Origin: Cypionkella sp.
GTDB taxonomy: Bacteria; Pseudomonadota; Alphaproteobacteria; Rhodobacterales; Rhodobacteraceae
Length of the DNA: 64,000 nucleotides
Reading direction: 5' to 3'
Assembly (NCBI RefSeq): GCF_030652235.1
Contig: NZ_JAUSBA010000035.1
Coordinates: forward strand, 1 to 64,000
How positions within the stretch are numbered: the stretch's first letter is position 1; each line of letters opens with the position of its first letter. Made by a program: the position numbers and the translations under genes. Of this stretch, positions 8,264-16,756 are shown piece after piece. The notes under the pieces are model-generated. The model did not search any database, was not told the origin of the DNA, and saw only the letters and a program-made list of their open reading frames with translations.

Positions 8264-8702
8264 GGGTGCCTCGTGTCCAAAATGATGCCCTTGGGATAGC
8301 CGTCACGGCGCGGGCTCGCAACTCCCATCGGGCTGGGGCGCGAATGGCAAGCAAAGGGGCTCTGAGGTGATCAGCCGCTATGGGGGTAAGGACTTTGGGT
8401 TTGCCGTCTTAGCAGGGCGAGGGAAGACATGTTCTGCAAGAGCCCCCGATCTCTCCTGTCCCCGGCGCCATCCCTTCGACTGACAATCCCCTAAGCCTGT
8501 TCGGCCTCATGCGCGCAACCCCGCGTCAGTCTGGGCCGTGTTGGCTAGCGTTTCTTTGGAAACGCGGCACCTGCCCGCTCCACCCCGGACCTTTGGGGGT
8601 TTCCGGTCGCCGTTTCGTCTCCCGTGCACGCCTCAGCCGACAGGCTTTTTCCGGGTCTTGTCGAAGGGACGGTCCCAGGGACAGGAAACACAGGAGCTTA
8701 CC
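8264..8702. other. Divergent intergenic region between the H-NS-like gene and ssb
   Basis: No gene seen in 439 bases. It holds a perfect hairpin GCGTTTC-TTTG-GAAACGC (8548-8565) in the ssb leader, and GGACAGGAAACACAGGAG as the ssb ribosome-binding area. No clear promoter hexamers were found. Confidence 0.5.
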
Positions 8703-9107
8703 ATGCAGAACATCGTCATCCTCGCCGGCAACATCGGTCAGAAGCCCGAAGTGCGCTCGACCCAAAGCGGCACCAAGATCACCAACTTCACCCTCGCCAC
8801 CTCGCGCCCCCGCCTTTCGGAAGGCCGTGCGATCCGCGACGAGAACGGCTACCGCGTTATGGACACCGAATGGCACCGCATCACCTGCTTTAACGGTCTC
8901 GGCAAGACCGTCGCAGAGCACTGCGAAAAGGGCATGAAGGTCATGGTCCACGGCCGCATCCACTACACGAAGTGGACCGACGCAACCGGCACCGACCGCT
9001 ACGGCTGCGAGATCATCGCCGAGAAGGTCGACTTCCTCAGCCGCCCGAAGTCGGCCGAGAATGAAAACCCCGAGCTGGTCGACCGTGACGACGAAATCCC
9101 GTTCTGA
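8703..9107 (+). CDS. ssb: Single-stranded DNA-binding protein
   Basis: 134 residues. The OB fold is visible from MQNIVILAGNIGQKPEVR through TEWHRITCFN, AEHCEKGMKVMVHGRIHYTKW and YGCEIIAEKVDFL. The C-terminus DRDDEIPF is the acidic tip that recruits repair and replication partners. It is shorter than chromosomal Ssb (about 170) because the linker is nearly absent, as in many plasmid copies. ATG 8703 follows CAGGAG; an upstream in-frame ATG at 8538 is rejected for lack of conserved sequence. Confidence 0.93.
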   Translation: MQNIVILAGNIGQKPEVRSTQSGTKITNFTLATSRPRLSEGRAIRDENGYRVMDTEWHRITCFNGLGKTVAEHCEKGMKVMVHGRIHYTKWTDATGTDRYGCEIIAEKVDFLSRPKSAENENPELVDRDDEIPF

Positions 9108-9129
9108 AAAGAACGGGGTTTCCCCAGGG

Positions 9130-9160
9130 CCCGGCGGGGAAACCCGCCGGGTTTGGCTTT
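9130..9160 (+). terminator. ssb terminator
   Basis: CCCGGCGGG-GAAA-CCCGCCGGG is a perfect nine-pair stem with a GNRA loop, followed by TTTGGCTTT. Confidence 0.75.
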
Positions 9161-9385
9161 GCTCAGCCAAGATGTGGCAAAACCTATCGGGCCATAGTCA
9201 GAAAAACTCGTAACAGAGGCCCCCACTCGTCATGAAGGCGGCAAGAACGCCGCCATCGGACGGTTGGCAGCTTGCGAAGACGAGGTAGTGGGGTGGGACG
9301 ATTCAAGCGCCTTTGCGCTGTTTTCTGCCGAACTGGTGGCGCCAAACATCTGGCCCGCTCGATTTCTTGCCGCTACGCTATCCTC

Positions 9386-9757
9386 ATGAAACCCGCAGAC
9401 AAAGATCGGATTGCCGCCAGTCTGGCCAAACTCATGGCCATGATGTGCGTGCGCAATACCGGGTTGGAATCGCTGCATGCAGGCCTGGTTCCAGTGACCC
9501 GGTCGGGCGACTATTCCGATGTTTTTGTCCTTGATGCTGATGGCCGGAAGATCCCTTGGGCTGAGGTATCACACTTCGACGATGATCAGATGCGCGCGCT
9601 CATGCGCGAAATCGTCAATCGGCTTTATACGTTTCACGTCAGCTGTGACGATCCGGAGTTTCTCGCGCAGACGGAAAAATGGATGGCCGTTGCGGGGAAG
9701 TGGGATGAGCCGGAGCTTGATCGCAAATTTCTGGGGGCGATCAAATACGAGCCCTGA
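9386..9757 (+). CDS. Hypothetical plasmid protein
   Basis: 123 residues starting MKPADKDRIAASLAKLMAMM and ending FLGAIKYEP. It is mostly helical in appearance with many charged residues, and has no signal or membrane segment. The sequence resembles small conserved proteins of alphaproteobacterial plasmids, but I cannot name a family. A shorter start is possible at any of several internal ATGs; 9386 is chosen because the KPADKDRI start reads as a natural N-terminus. Confidence 0.6.
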   Translation: MKPADKDRIAASLAKLMAMMCVRNTGLESLHAGLVPVTRSGDYSDVFVLDADGRKIPWAEVSHFDDDQMRALMREIVNRLYTFHVSCDDPEFLAQTEKWMAVAGKWDEPELDRKFLGAIKYEP

Positions 9758-10146
9758 GGGAAGCAAAGGAATATCGGTTGGAGGCAGGCCAGCAGTTAGC
9801 CCTCAATCTTCTGGCTGCCTTGCTTTCGGTGATCGCAATCGGCCCAAAGCTGCCTGGGGAGGGGGACCGAAGGCCCTCCAAAGTGTTTCCCGAAGCAGCC
9901 ATTCGGCACTGAGAGGAATAGTCGAGGTCTATGTCGCCCCGCAACTAGTCAGCTTGACGGGTTTTCCTACAGGCCGACGGCCCGCGTCTAATGACCGCTG
10001 GACTCGGCGCGGTTGCCACAGACCGCCATCAGATACCATTTGAGACGCGCATTCTTCGTCTGGCTGTGGAGCCGCCAGCCTCAATCGCGGTTGGGAAAAG
10101 GCATCAAGCTCTCCAGTTCACGCGGGTCACCATCAATCTAGCGCGC
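9758..10146. other. Intergenic region without recognised features
   Basis: About 390 bases between the plasmid backbone and the hydrolase operon. Open frames here are short and lack ribosome-binding sites; I see no repeat end or hairpin of note. It may be the seam between backbone and accessory DNA. Confidence 0.4.
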
Positions 10147-11166
10147 TCAGGGATCCGGGCGGTTTTCTGTTTCGGGTGGCAAGTTGGTCAGGAAATCCGA
10201 AAGGTGGGGGATGACGACGTCGATCGTTATAGGATCTTCGTAGAATTGAATTTGTCCTTGGGTCCCCAGCCAGACAAGCTTCTTGTGGCTGGACGGAATT
10301 GCCTCGAAAAGCTGGCGCGGCACGTCGGGGCCACTCGCGGCGCGGTCGGCGTGCAGCATCAGCACGGGAAGCTGAAGGTCCTGAACAGATTGATCGATCC
10401 GGTGGCCCCAGATCAGATGCTCGCTCATCTCGGTGATGCGGTTTTCCCAAAGCCCACGATGCGCGAGCATGGGGTGCCGGTCCGCCCATCGTATGTAAAA
10501 CGACTGTACGAAGGACGCCGCTAACAGCGCATCGCGATCCGGGGTCAGGAAAGAGGAAGAGACGATCGGTACGTAGCCAACTTCACCGGTCTGGCGATTG
10601 GTCTCTGCGGCGCGCAGGCTTTTGGCCAGCCGGGCCGCCACCGCCTCCTCTCCGCCCAGATACATCCGTGCGACCTGCGGGGTCAGATAATGTCCGGCCA
10701 CCAGGCAGATCGCCCGGATTCGAAGATCCTTGCGCGCCGCCTCGATGGTCCAGTTGACGCCCTGACAAATGCCAAGCACGAAAATCCGCTGCCGGTCCAC
10801 GTCCGGGCGGGCCACCAAAGCGTCAACTGCGGCGCAAATATCCGCGACCTTCGCGGTGGGGTTTTCGTTGCGCCGCGGAAGCCCCTCGCTTTCGCCATGG
10901 CAGCGCGGGTCGAATATCAGCACGACAAAACCCTCTGCCGCCAGACGGGTGGCATATTGCAGGGGGGCCTGTTCCTTCACGAAGGCGACAGGACCGACGA
11001 TCACAATCGCCGGCCACGGTCCGGAAGATTTCGGAAGGAACAGATTGCCTGCCAGCATCGACCCATACGACTCGAACCCGATCCGATGGACGCTATAGCT
11101 GCGGCTCTCCAGTCCACCGGAGGCACTCCAAGGCTGTGTCTGAAAAGGCGGTTCGGATTTTGTCAT
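10147..11166 (-). CDS. Alpha/beta hydrolase with a Gly-x-Cys-x-Gly nucleophile elbow
   Basis: 339 residues of the dienelactone-hydrolase/S15-like alpha/beta hydrolase type. Visible motifs are PAIVIVGPVAFVKEQ (oxyanion region), GFVVLIFDPRCHGESEG (residues about 79-95), the nucleophile elbow GICQGVN with Cys at about 134, and LMLHADRAASGPD for the acid. Cysteine in the elbow is typical of dienelactone hydrolases rather than serine esterases. I do not see an obvious catalytic His after residue 300. The substrate is unknown. It is the second gene of an operon with the SnoaL-like protein, about 50 bases apart. An alternative ATG lies 15 bases upstream (11181). Confidence 0.75.
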   Translation of the reverse strand: MTKSEPPFQTQPWSASGGLESRSYSVHRIGFESYGSMLAGNLFLPKSSGPWPAIVIVGPVAFVKEQAPLQYATRLAAEGFVVLIFDPRCHGESEGLPRRNENPTAKVADICAAVDALVARPDVDRQRIFVLGICQGVNWTIEAARKDLRIRAICLVAGHYLTPQVARMYLGGEEAVAARLAKSLRAAETNRQTGEVGYVPIVSSSFLTPDRDALLAASFVQSFYIRWADRHPMLAHRGLWENRITEMSEHLIWGHRIDQSVQDLQLPVLMLHADRAASGPDVPRQLFEAIPSSHKKLVWLGTQGQIQFYEDPITIDVVIPHLSDFLTNLPPETENRPDP

Positions 11167-11215
11167 GGTCACAGCCTGCATGCCTTTCGCTTGGACGATG
11201 GGGTGGGGGCGCAAA

Positions 11216-11704
11216 TTACTTGTCGAAGGCGCCCATTTGATACAGGCCGCCAAGCCAGTCCTCGACGTGCCAGGTCTGGACCACCTTGCCGTCCTTGAAC
11301 TGGTGAATATCGATGGCCATGATCGAGAACGGCTTGCCCTTGGAGGGGAAAGCCCCAAAGGCCGCCGCCTGGGTGCCGGAAATGGTGGACCGCACGATGA
11401 CCTTGTCGCCCGCGTCGATGATGTCGTCATTCACGACTTTCAGATCGGGGAACATCGTATGGAAACCGCCGACGAAAGGCTTGAACCCGTCGCGCCCGGC
11501 CGCCTGCCCCTGATTGACCGGAATATCCTGCCAATCTGGCGCGAGAATCTGGTCCAGAAGCTCAGGCTTGTTGTCGCTGAGAGCCTGATAGAACAGTTTG
11601 ATCGCCTGAACGTCGCTTGGGTCAGCGAAGGCCGGAACGACGGAGAAAAGCGCGCTGAATCCGACTACCGCAGCGGTCACAAAGATCTTTCGAGTCATGG
11701 TCAT
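11216..11704 (-). CDS. SnoaL-like (NTF2-fold) exported protein
   Basis: 162 residues. An N-terminal signal peptide (residues 1-27, VVGFSALFSVVPAFA) precedes a cone-shaped NTF2/SnoaL domain: IKLFYQALSDNKPELLDQIL, the DWQDIP loop, GFKPFVGGFHTMFPDLKVV and the closing strand DGKVVQTWHVEDWLGGLYQMG. Family members include polyketide cyclases and many proteins of unknown activity; export suggests a periplasmic role here. It is first in a two-gene operon with the hydrolase and divergent from a LysR regulator 90 bases away, which likely controls both. Confidence 0.8.
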   Translation of the reverse strand: MTMTRKIFVTAAVVGFSALFSVVPAFADPSDVQAIKLFYQALSDNKPELLDQILAPDWQDIPVNQGQAAGRDGFKPFVGGFHTMFPDLKVVNDDIIDAGDKVIVRSTISGTQAAAFGAFPSKGKPFSIMAIDIHQFKDGKVVQTWHVEDWLGGLYQMGAFDK

Positions 11705-11794
11705 GTCCTTGAATTATGCCGCCGCGAACCGGCATGCCTTGCATGTGTCGGCGAAGCAGTGTGATTATGGAAATAGATTGATGGGATAGTCGTG

Positions 11795-12715
11795 ATGCAA
11801 AATCTGCATGATGGTTGGCTCGACCTCACCTCCCTGCGCGTGCTTCAGTCGCTGTTCGAGACGCGGAACACCACCCGAACAGCCGAGCAGTTGAACATCA
11901 GCCAGCCTGCCGTGAGCCGCGCATTGGCCAGGTTGCGGCAGCTTCTGGCGGACCCGATCATGGTCAAGGGGCCGGGTGGCATGATCCTGACCGAGCGGGC
12001 GACCGAAATCCGGGAGCGTCTGGGCGTAGCATTGGCAAGCCTCGATGACTTTCTTGTGCGCCCGGTCTTCGATCCGCAAACCGCGGTACGGGTCTTCAGG
12101 CTGACGACCACCGACTATGGCGCCATCGCTGTCCTGCCGCGTCTCATCCAAGCGCTGTCCAAAGCAGCGCCGGGGGTTGCACTTGAGATCCTGCCCTTCT
12201 CTCCGAATGCTTTTCGCCATCTAGGCGAGGGCCAGACAGATCTGGTCTTCTACAGCGACGACGCCGTCCCCTTGCCGCTGAGATCGCGCAGGCTCTATCG
12301 CGAGGGTTATACCAGCCTTGTGCGCAAGGACCATCCGACCATCAGAGGCGCAGTCGATCTTGATGCGTTCCTGTCCTGGCCCCATGCTCTGGTCAGCATC
12401 ATGGGGGGAAGAACCGGCGTCGTCGACGATGCGCTCACTGTGCTCGGACGACGACGCGACATCGCTATCTGGCTGCCCTATTTCGCCACGGCGGCAACCT
12501 TGGTCTCGCAAACCGACATGATCCTCACCGTCCCGAGTCGCGCGGCAGATGAATTGGCGCGGGCCAATGCACTGTCGCGATTTGCCCCGCCTTTGCCGAT
12601 CGAGGGTTTCGACTACCGTATCCTTTGGCACGAACGCAGCCAGGTCGACGTTGGGCACAAATGGTTGCGCGATCTGATAGCCACGACAGTCACCGACGGG
12701 AGCGGATGCCTTTAA
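11795..12715 (+). CDS. LysR-family transcriptional regulator
   Basis: About 306 residues. The N-terminal winged helix-turn-helix is clear (LTSLRVLQSLFETRNTTRTA, QPAVSRALARLRQLL; residues about 10-70), followed by the two-lobed effector domain to residue 300. In LysR families this arrangement senses a small molecule and acts on the divergent promoter, here that of the SnoaL/hydrolase operon. The frame also offers GTG 11792 directly before ATG 11795; the ATG is preferred. I found no clear T-N11-A operator in the gap. Confidence 0.88.
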   Translation: MQNLHDGWLDLTSLRVLQSLFETRNTTRTAEQLNISQPAVSRALARLRQLLADPIMVKGPGGMILTERATEIRERLGVALASLDDFLVRPVFDPQTAVRVFRLTTTDYGAIAVLPRLIQALSKAAPGVALEILPFSPNAFRHLGEGQTDLVFYSDDAVPLPLRSRRLYREGYTSLVRKDHPTIRGAVDLDAFLSWPHALVSIMGGRTGVVDDALTVLGRRRDIAIWLPYFATAATLVSQTDMILTVPSRAADELARANALSRFAPPLPIEGFDYRILWHERSQVDVGHKWLRDLIATTVTDGSGCL

Positions 12716-12930
12716 GACGAAGGGCAGATCATTGGTCTATCGACCAGCAGCCTGGATGAGCGGACAAGTGCCATAGCCCATCAGCGACACCCTCGCGCTG
12801 AAGGAATGTGCGGCGCGGATGGCGGCTTTCCGCCCGATACGATTTATCAGCACATAAACGGTGGTCGATGTTACGTTGCCGTGTCGGCAAAGCCGAGGAC
12901 GTGGCGGGCTTGGCGGACAGGATAGAAGCC

Positions 12931-13563
12931 ATGACCATAGAAACACTTCCCGCCCTTCGTCCTACGCGTGCGCCTTGGAACAAAGGACGCATCGTTGGCC
13001 AGAAACGCCCCCTGCTGCCGAAACATGTCTGGTCCATCCGAGTCCGGCTGGAAATGGCCGACAATAGGCGCGATCTTGCGCTGTTCAACATGGCCATTGA
13101 TTGCAAGCTCCGGGGCTGCGATCTGGTCTGCCTGAAGGTGAACGATGTTTACGCCGCAGGCCGCGTCAAGGAACGCGCCTCGGTGACGCAAAGCAAGACA
13201 CGCAAGCCGGTCCGCTTTGAGATCACCGAAACCACGCGACTGTCGGTGGAGCGTTGGATCAAAGATCCAGAAATGATCGGTTGCGAATATCTTTGGCCCA
13301 GCCGTGTCCATGCTAGCCCGCATCTGTCGACACGCCAATATGCGCGGATCATGCGCGACTGGGTTCTCTCGATCGGGCTAGAACCGAGCGCCTATGGGAC
13401 CCATTCGATGCGACGCACGAAGGTTGCCCAGATTTACAAGAAGACCGGCAACCTGCGCGCTGTTCAACTTTTGCTCGGGCATACCAAGATGGACAGCACG
13501 GTTCGCTATCTAGGGGTCGACCTGGACGACGCGCTGTCGTTGTCAGAAGGGATCGATCTGTAA
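12931..13563 (+). CDS. Short tyrosine recombinase / integrase
   Basis: 210 residues, about the catalytic domain alone. All expected residues are visible: Arg61 (KLRGCD), Lys89 (TQSKT), His158-x-x-Arg161 (THSMRR), His184 (LLGHTK) and the nucleophile Tyr193 (VRYLGV). Most of the usual arm- and core-binding N-terminal domain is absent, which is normal for a group of short integrases common on Rhodobacteraceae plasmids and islands. Start ATG 12931 is chosen; an upstream in-frame ATG at 12808 adds a non-conserved extension. It may mark an accessory-module boundary. Confidence 0.82.
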   Translation: MTIETLPALRPTRAPWNKGRIVGQKRPLLPKHVWSIRVRLEMADNRRDLALFNMAIDCKLRGCDLVCLKVNDVYAAGRVKERASVTQSKTRKPVRFEITETTRLSVERWIKDPEMIGCEYLWPSRVHASPHLSTRQYARIMRDWVLSIGLEPSAYGTHSMRRTKVAQIYKKTGNLRAVQLLLGHTKMDSTVRYLGVDLDDALSLSEGIDL

Positions 13564-13570
13564 CAACCCC

Positions 13571-13599
13571 GCCGACCGGCGTGCCACGCGCCGGTCGGC
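13571..13599. terminator. Strong hairpin after the recombinase gene
   Basis: GCCGACCGGCG (13571-13581) pairs perfectly over eleven bases with CGCCGGTCGGC (13589-13599) around a seven-base loop. It lacks a T-run. It could end transcription or be part of a recombination site. Confidence 0.5.
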
Positions 13600-13953
13600 C
13601 CAATCCTGCCACTCGCCTTTGGTGCGCGACGCTGCAGTAGCAGCCCGTTTAGCGGACGTTCATGGCATTTGACGAGTCCAGCGGAGGGATCAGGTTCGGT
13701 AGTGAGAACTTTCTCCGGCAAAGGTTCTGCTCGCGATGGGAATTCAATGCTCCAACTTCGCGATCGCCGGTGTGCGGCGGTGTGCGGCGGTGCCGAGAGT
13801 AAACAGAATTACCAATACTGTTAATGGCTGCAAACAAAGAACTCCCGTCTCCCGCTACAAGCGGCGGTTCAGCGACCGGAGTTGATGATCGCCACTCTGA
13901 GGGACGATCCAGTTGGGGAGGCGAAGACGCAATGTGCGGCTTCAGCGGTCACG
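13600..13953. other. Intergenic region with a ten-base tandem repeat
   Basis: No gene recognised. TGTGCGGCGG occurs twice in tandem at 13771-13790. Confidence 0.4.
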
Positions 13954-14163
13954 TCAGCGCAGCCGCTTCTTCATGCGCTCGATCTGTTCGGGCGTGCCCT
14001 CGAAGGTGTATCCGTCGCGGGTCTTCTTCATCCGCACGCCGGGACCGGCAGCCTTTTTCAGGTTGTCTTCGAGCTGCTTCTCCATGCTGCGCGTCAGCTC
14101 TCGCTGAAGCTGCGATGCGGACGTGATCTTGCGGCCATTGAACCGCATTTCGATGCCAGCCAT
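13954..14163 (-). CDS. Small basic hypothetical protein
   Basis: 69 residues, beginning MAGIEMRFNGRKITSASQLQ and rich in Lys/Arg, with a likely amphipathic helix (SMEKQLEDNLKKAA) and an EQIERMKKRLR tail. AAAGG precedes the start. It lies 17 bases after the DUF2188-like gene in the same direction, so the two probably form an operon. The function is not recognised; basic charge allows nucleic-acid binding, which is only a guess. Confidence 0.7.
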   Translation of the reverse strand: MAGIEMRFNGRKITSASQLQRELTRSMEKQLEDNLKKAAGPGVRMKKTRDGYTFEGTPEQIERMKKRLR

Positions 14164-14180
14164 TGGCTTTTCCTTTCGTG

Positions 14181-14405
14181 TCAGCCCTTCGGAGGGAAGG
14201 GATCGTTGCCGTAGGTGTTACGCTCGCGGATGCGACCGTTCTCGCCGTGGATCAGCATCTCGCTGCCCTGGCGAATAGCGGATTCCCGCGCGGCCGCGAT
14301 GGCCTCGCGCTGTGTGCCATGGACGGAAGACGCGCGCTCATTGCCCGCCCCTTTCACTGCCCAACCGTTCTCATGCGGCACAACATGTTGATTTTTCTTA
14401 GACAT
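14181..14405 (-). CDS. DUF2188-type small protein
   Basis: 74 residues. KNQHVVPHENGWAVKGAGN followed by REAIAAARESAIRQGSEMLI and the ending HGENGRIRERNTYGNDPFPP match the DUF2188 pattern, a small beta-beta-alpha fold of unknown role. The start at 14405 (MSKKNQ) has GAGG seven bases upstream and is preferred to the ATG at 14417. The gene is divergent from the XRE-ImmA gene. Many DUF2188 genes sit in mobile or accessory DNA. Confidence 0.8.
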   Translation of the reverse strand: MSKKNQHVVPHENGWAVKGAGNERASSVHGTQREAIAAARESAIRQGSEMLIHGENGRIRERNTYGNDPFPPKG

Positions 14406-14429
14406 TTCAAACCTCATATGTCGATTTCG

Positions 14430-14459
14430 GTTGACGATTCGACAACCTTGTGTTTATAT
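14430..14459 (+). promoter_or_regulatory. Promoter and operator of the XRE-ImmA/PIN pair
   Basis: TTGACG (14431-14436) and TTATAT (14454-14459) are 17 bases apart. The -35 box lies inside GTTGACGATTCGACAAC (14430-14446), an imperfect palindrome with one mismatched pair and a three-base centre. That is a natural place for the XRE protein to repress its own transcription. Confidence 0.6.
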
Positions 14460-14512
14460 ATAAAGCAATTAATGGCGCTTATCAACCAAACAATAACCGC
14501 CGGGAGAGGACC

Positions 14513-15592
14513 ATGTTCGGACAAAGACTGCGACTTGCCCGCAAGCGGGCGGGTCTATCCATGCAAGCGCTCGCGGAGCGCGTAACCCCAAGCGTGTCAG
14601 CGCAGGCCATCAGCAAATACGAGGCGGACAAGATGATGCCGTCCTCATCGGTGCTGGTCGGCCTCGGCAAAGCGCTCGGCGTGTCGCTCGACTTCCTGCT
14701 CGGCGGACAGGTCGAGGCCCTGGAAAGCGTCGAGTGGCGGAAGAACTCGACCGCCTCGGCGCAGGATCGGGCGATGGCCGAAGCCATCGTGATCGAGAAA
14801 CTCGAAGATTATCTCGCCATCGAGGACATCCTCGATCTGCACGCCGCCGAAGACCCCTTTGCCGCGCTGCGCGTGGATCAGGTCGCCGATGAGGAGGCCA
14901 TCGACGCCAAGGCGCGGGAAGTGCGGCGGGAGTGGAAGCTTGGGATCGACCCGATCCCGAGTATGACCGCCCTGCTCGAAGACAAGGGACTCAAGGTCAT
15001 CGAGGCCGACCTTCCCGAACGGATCAACGGGCTGGCCTGTCATGTCGAACGGGCGGAAGGCGCGCCGACTGAAGTGATCGTCGTCTCGCGGCACACCAAT
15101 GTCGAGCGCAAGCGCTTCAACCTCGCTCATGAGCTCGCGCACCGCATCATCATCGAAACCGGCAATGCCGCGCTGAAGAAGGAACCCTCCATGCACCGCT
15201 TTGCGGGGGCTTTTCTGATTCCGCGCGAACACCTCGAAGCGGAAGCGGGTAAGAACCGCCACGGCATGACCTGGATCGAGATCATGCGGCTCAAGCGCAC
15301 CTATGGCGTCTCCGCCGCCGCGATGCTCGTGCGCCTCGGCCAGGTGGGCATCCTGTCGAAAAGCGCCGTGGAATATGCTTTCAAGACCTATGCGCGCGGC
15401 TGGCGGCGCGAGGAACCGCAGCCTATCGGTCCCGGCGAGGGGTTCGCGGCTTTCGAGAAGCCGCAGCGCTTCGAACGCCTCGTTTGGCGCGCTCTGGGCG
15501 AAGAGATGATTTCGCCTGTGCGGGCGGCACAGATGCTCGGCCTCCCTTTGAGCGTTATCGAGCGCGACATCAGGGGGCCGCGTGTCCAGTGA
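14513..15592 (+). CDS. XRE helix-turn-helix plus ImmA/IrrE metallopeptidase fusion (antitoxin-like)
   Basis: 359 residues. Residues 1-65 are an XRE DNA-binding domain (RLRLARKRAGLSMQALAERV, ISKYEADKMMPSSSVL). Residues about 150-290 are an ImmA/IrrE (COG2856) zincin with the motif NLAHELAHRI, i.e. HExxH, and a downstream FAGAFLIPREHL. The C-terminal 80 residues are not assigned. Fusions of this type are often the regulatory partner of toxin-antitoxin units. The stop overlaps the PIN gene start, so expression is coupled. GGGAGAGG precedes ATG 14513; an upstream ATG at 14450 is rejected. Confidence 0.88.
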   Translation: MFGQRLRLARKRAGLSMQALAERVTPSVSAQAISKYEADKMMPSSSVLVGLGKALGVSLDFLLGGQVEALESVEWRKNSTASAQDRAMAEAIVIEKLEDYLAIEDILDLHAAEDPFAALRVDQVADEEAIDAKAREVRREWKLGIDPIPSMTALLEDKGLKVIEADLPERINGLACHVERAEGAPTEVIVVSRHTNVERKRFNLAHELAHRIIIETGNAALKKEPSMHRFAGAFLIPREHLEAEAGKNRHGMTWIEIMRLKRTYGVSAAAMLVRLGQVGILSKSAVEYAFKTYARGWRREEPQPIGPGEGFAAFEKPQRFERLVWRALGEEMISPVRAAQMLGLPLSVIERDIRGPRVQ

Positions 15593-16095
15593 CCTGTGTT
15601 GTCGTCAATGATGCGTCCTGTCTGATCGACTTGAGAAAGGGGGAGTTGCTGCATGTCCTGTTGCGGCTGCCCTATCGATTCATCGTTCCCCTACCGATCC
15701 GCGAGGAGGAACTCCTCGACTTCACGGCGCAGGAATGGCGAATGCTCGAAGACAGCGGCCTCGTCACCTATGACCTGCCAAGTGAAGAAGTCAGTCAGGT
15801 ATTTGCGCTGAAGCGCGAGCATAGCCGCCTGTCGGCCAATGACTGCTTCGCCCTTGTCACGACAACCTGCCAGGAGAACGGAATCCTCCTCACGGGTGAC
15901 AATCTCTTGCGGAAGGTGGCCACGGCGCGGGCCGTGCGCGTTCATGGCGTTCTCTGGATCATTGACGAGCTGCACGCTGCCGAAGTCTGCGAGGTCGAGC
16001 TTCTCATCTCCGCCCTGCAAGTCTGGCGGGCGGATGATGCGGTATTCCTGCCCCCTGCTGAGATCGACAAGCGGCTGCGCCGCTTAACAGAGTGA
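15589..16095 (+). CDS. PIN-domain protein (putative toxin of the XRE-ImmA pair)
   Basis: 168 residues from a GTG that overlaps the preceding TGA (GTGA). PIN acidic residues are in place: Asp8 (VVVNDASCLIDL), Glu40/41, Asp85 (LSANDCFAL) and Asp104 (LLTGDNLLRKVA). PIN proteins are Mg-dependent ribonucleases and the usual toxins of VapBC-like units. With an XRE-ImmA partner this would be a variant unit, possibly with the peptidase controlling the regulator. Activity and partner roles are inferred from order and motifs. Confidence 0.8.
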   Translation: MTCVVVNDASCLIDLRKGELLHVLLRLPYRFIVPLPIREEELLDFTAQEWRMLEDSGLVTYDLPSEEVSQVFALKREHSRLSANDCFALVTTTCQENGILLTGDNLLRKVATARAVRVHGVLWIIDELHAAEVCEVELLISALQVWRADDAVFLPPAEIDKRLRRLTE

Positions 16096-16417
16096 CACAA
16101 TCTGTTCACCCGCCTTGGCCTGCTCGGACGGGCGCATAGGCCCTTATCTGTCAAAGGTCGAACATCTCCAAGGTCCGTTTTTGCGATGGTCGAAGAATCT
16201 ATTGCGAACGCAGCGAAGGTCAGCTCCCCGCCCTTTTTGTTAAACGTTACTTCCGGCCCTTTGCAGACACTCGACATGTGCGATTGCTGCGCGGCGGCGT
16301 TCCCGGAAGCGGTCGTTCGACGTGCGATGTAGAAATTCGTCCGCGCGATGCTCCGTATTTGGGACGCTGTTGCCGTTCGCGGCGCCTGCACCCTAATAGG
16401 AGCCAGCTCTGGCGTGG
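16096..16417. other. Intergenic region with a dispersed repeat copy
   Basis: No gene seen in 322 bases between convergent genes. The string GCGGCGTTCCCGGAAGCGG and following CGTTC (16296-16318) closely matches a sequence at 24530-24553, suggesting a short dispersed repeat. Confidence 0.4.
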
Positions 16418-16756
16418 CTAATCACACCACTGAACCCGACCCCGCCGCACCCAAAAGTGCGACCGGCATCCAGTCTTTCGCCACACGGAGGGAGACAATG
16501 TCGGCCTTCTCTCTCGATCAGCACTAACGTCCCAGCGAGGCTTGGCCTCGGCGATGACTAGGAGTTCGATGATATCACCGCAACCACAAGGGCAGCGCAT
16601 TCCGACGCACCAGTTCTCGTCGTCTTCGCGCGCCAGCAAGAGATCTCGGCGCGGCATGAATTGAGGCAGACTGTCCCCTTCGATTATGATCAATCGCCGC
16701 GCGGGTCCGAACCGTGCCCAAACGTCGCGCCACCACTTCCGAACGCCCATCATCAA
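16418..16756 (-). CDS. DUF6527-like zinc-ribbon protein of the ubiquitin-like operon
   Basis: 112 residues. A Cys/His cluster (CPCGCG at 55-60, then CRSHFW with Cys97 and His100) and the conserved RPTLSPSVW (94-102) point to a small metal-binding domain. Proteins of this kind are repeatedly found last in bacterial operons carrying multi-ubiquitin, E1 and E2 domains; their activity is not established. Its ATG overlaps the E1 stop (ATGA), so it is translationally coupled to it. Confidence 0.75.
   Translation of the reverse strand: MMMGVRKWWRDVWARFGPARRLIIIEGDSLPQFMPRRDLLLAREDDENWCVGMRCPCGCGDIIELLVIAEAKPRWDVSADRERRPTLSPSVWRKTGCRSHFWVRRGRVQWCD

Noticed and set aside
13771-13790. Tandem ten-base repeat as iteron origin
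   Set aside because: Only two units and no initiator gene nearby; the repABC origin is elsewhere.
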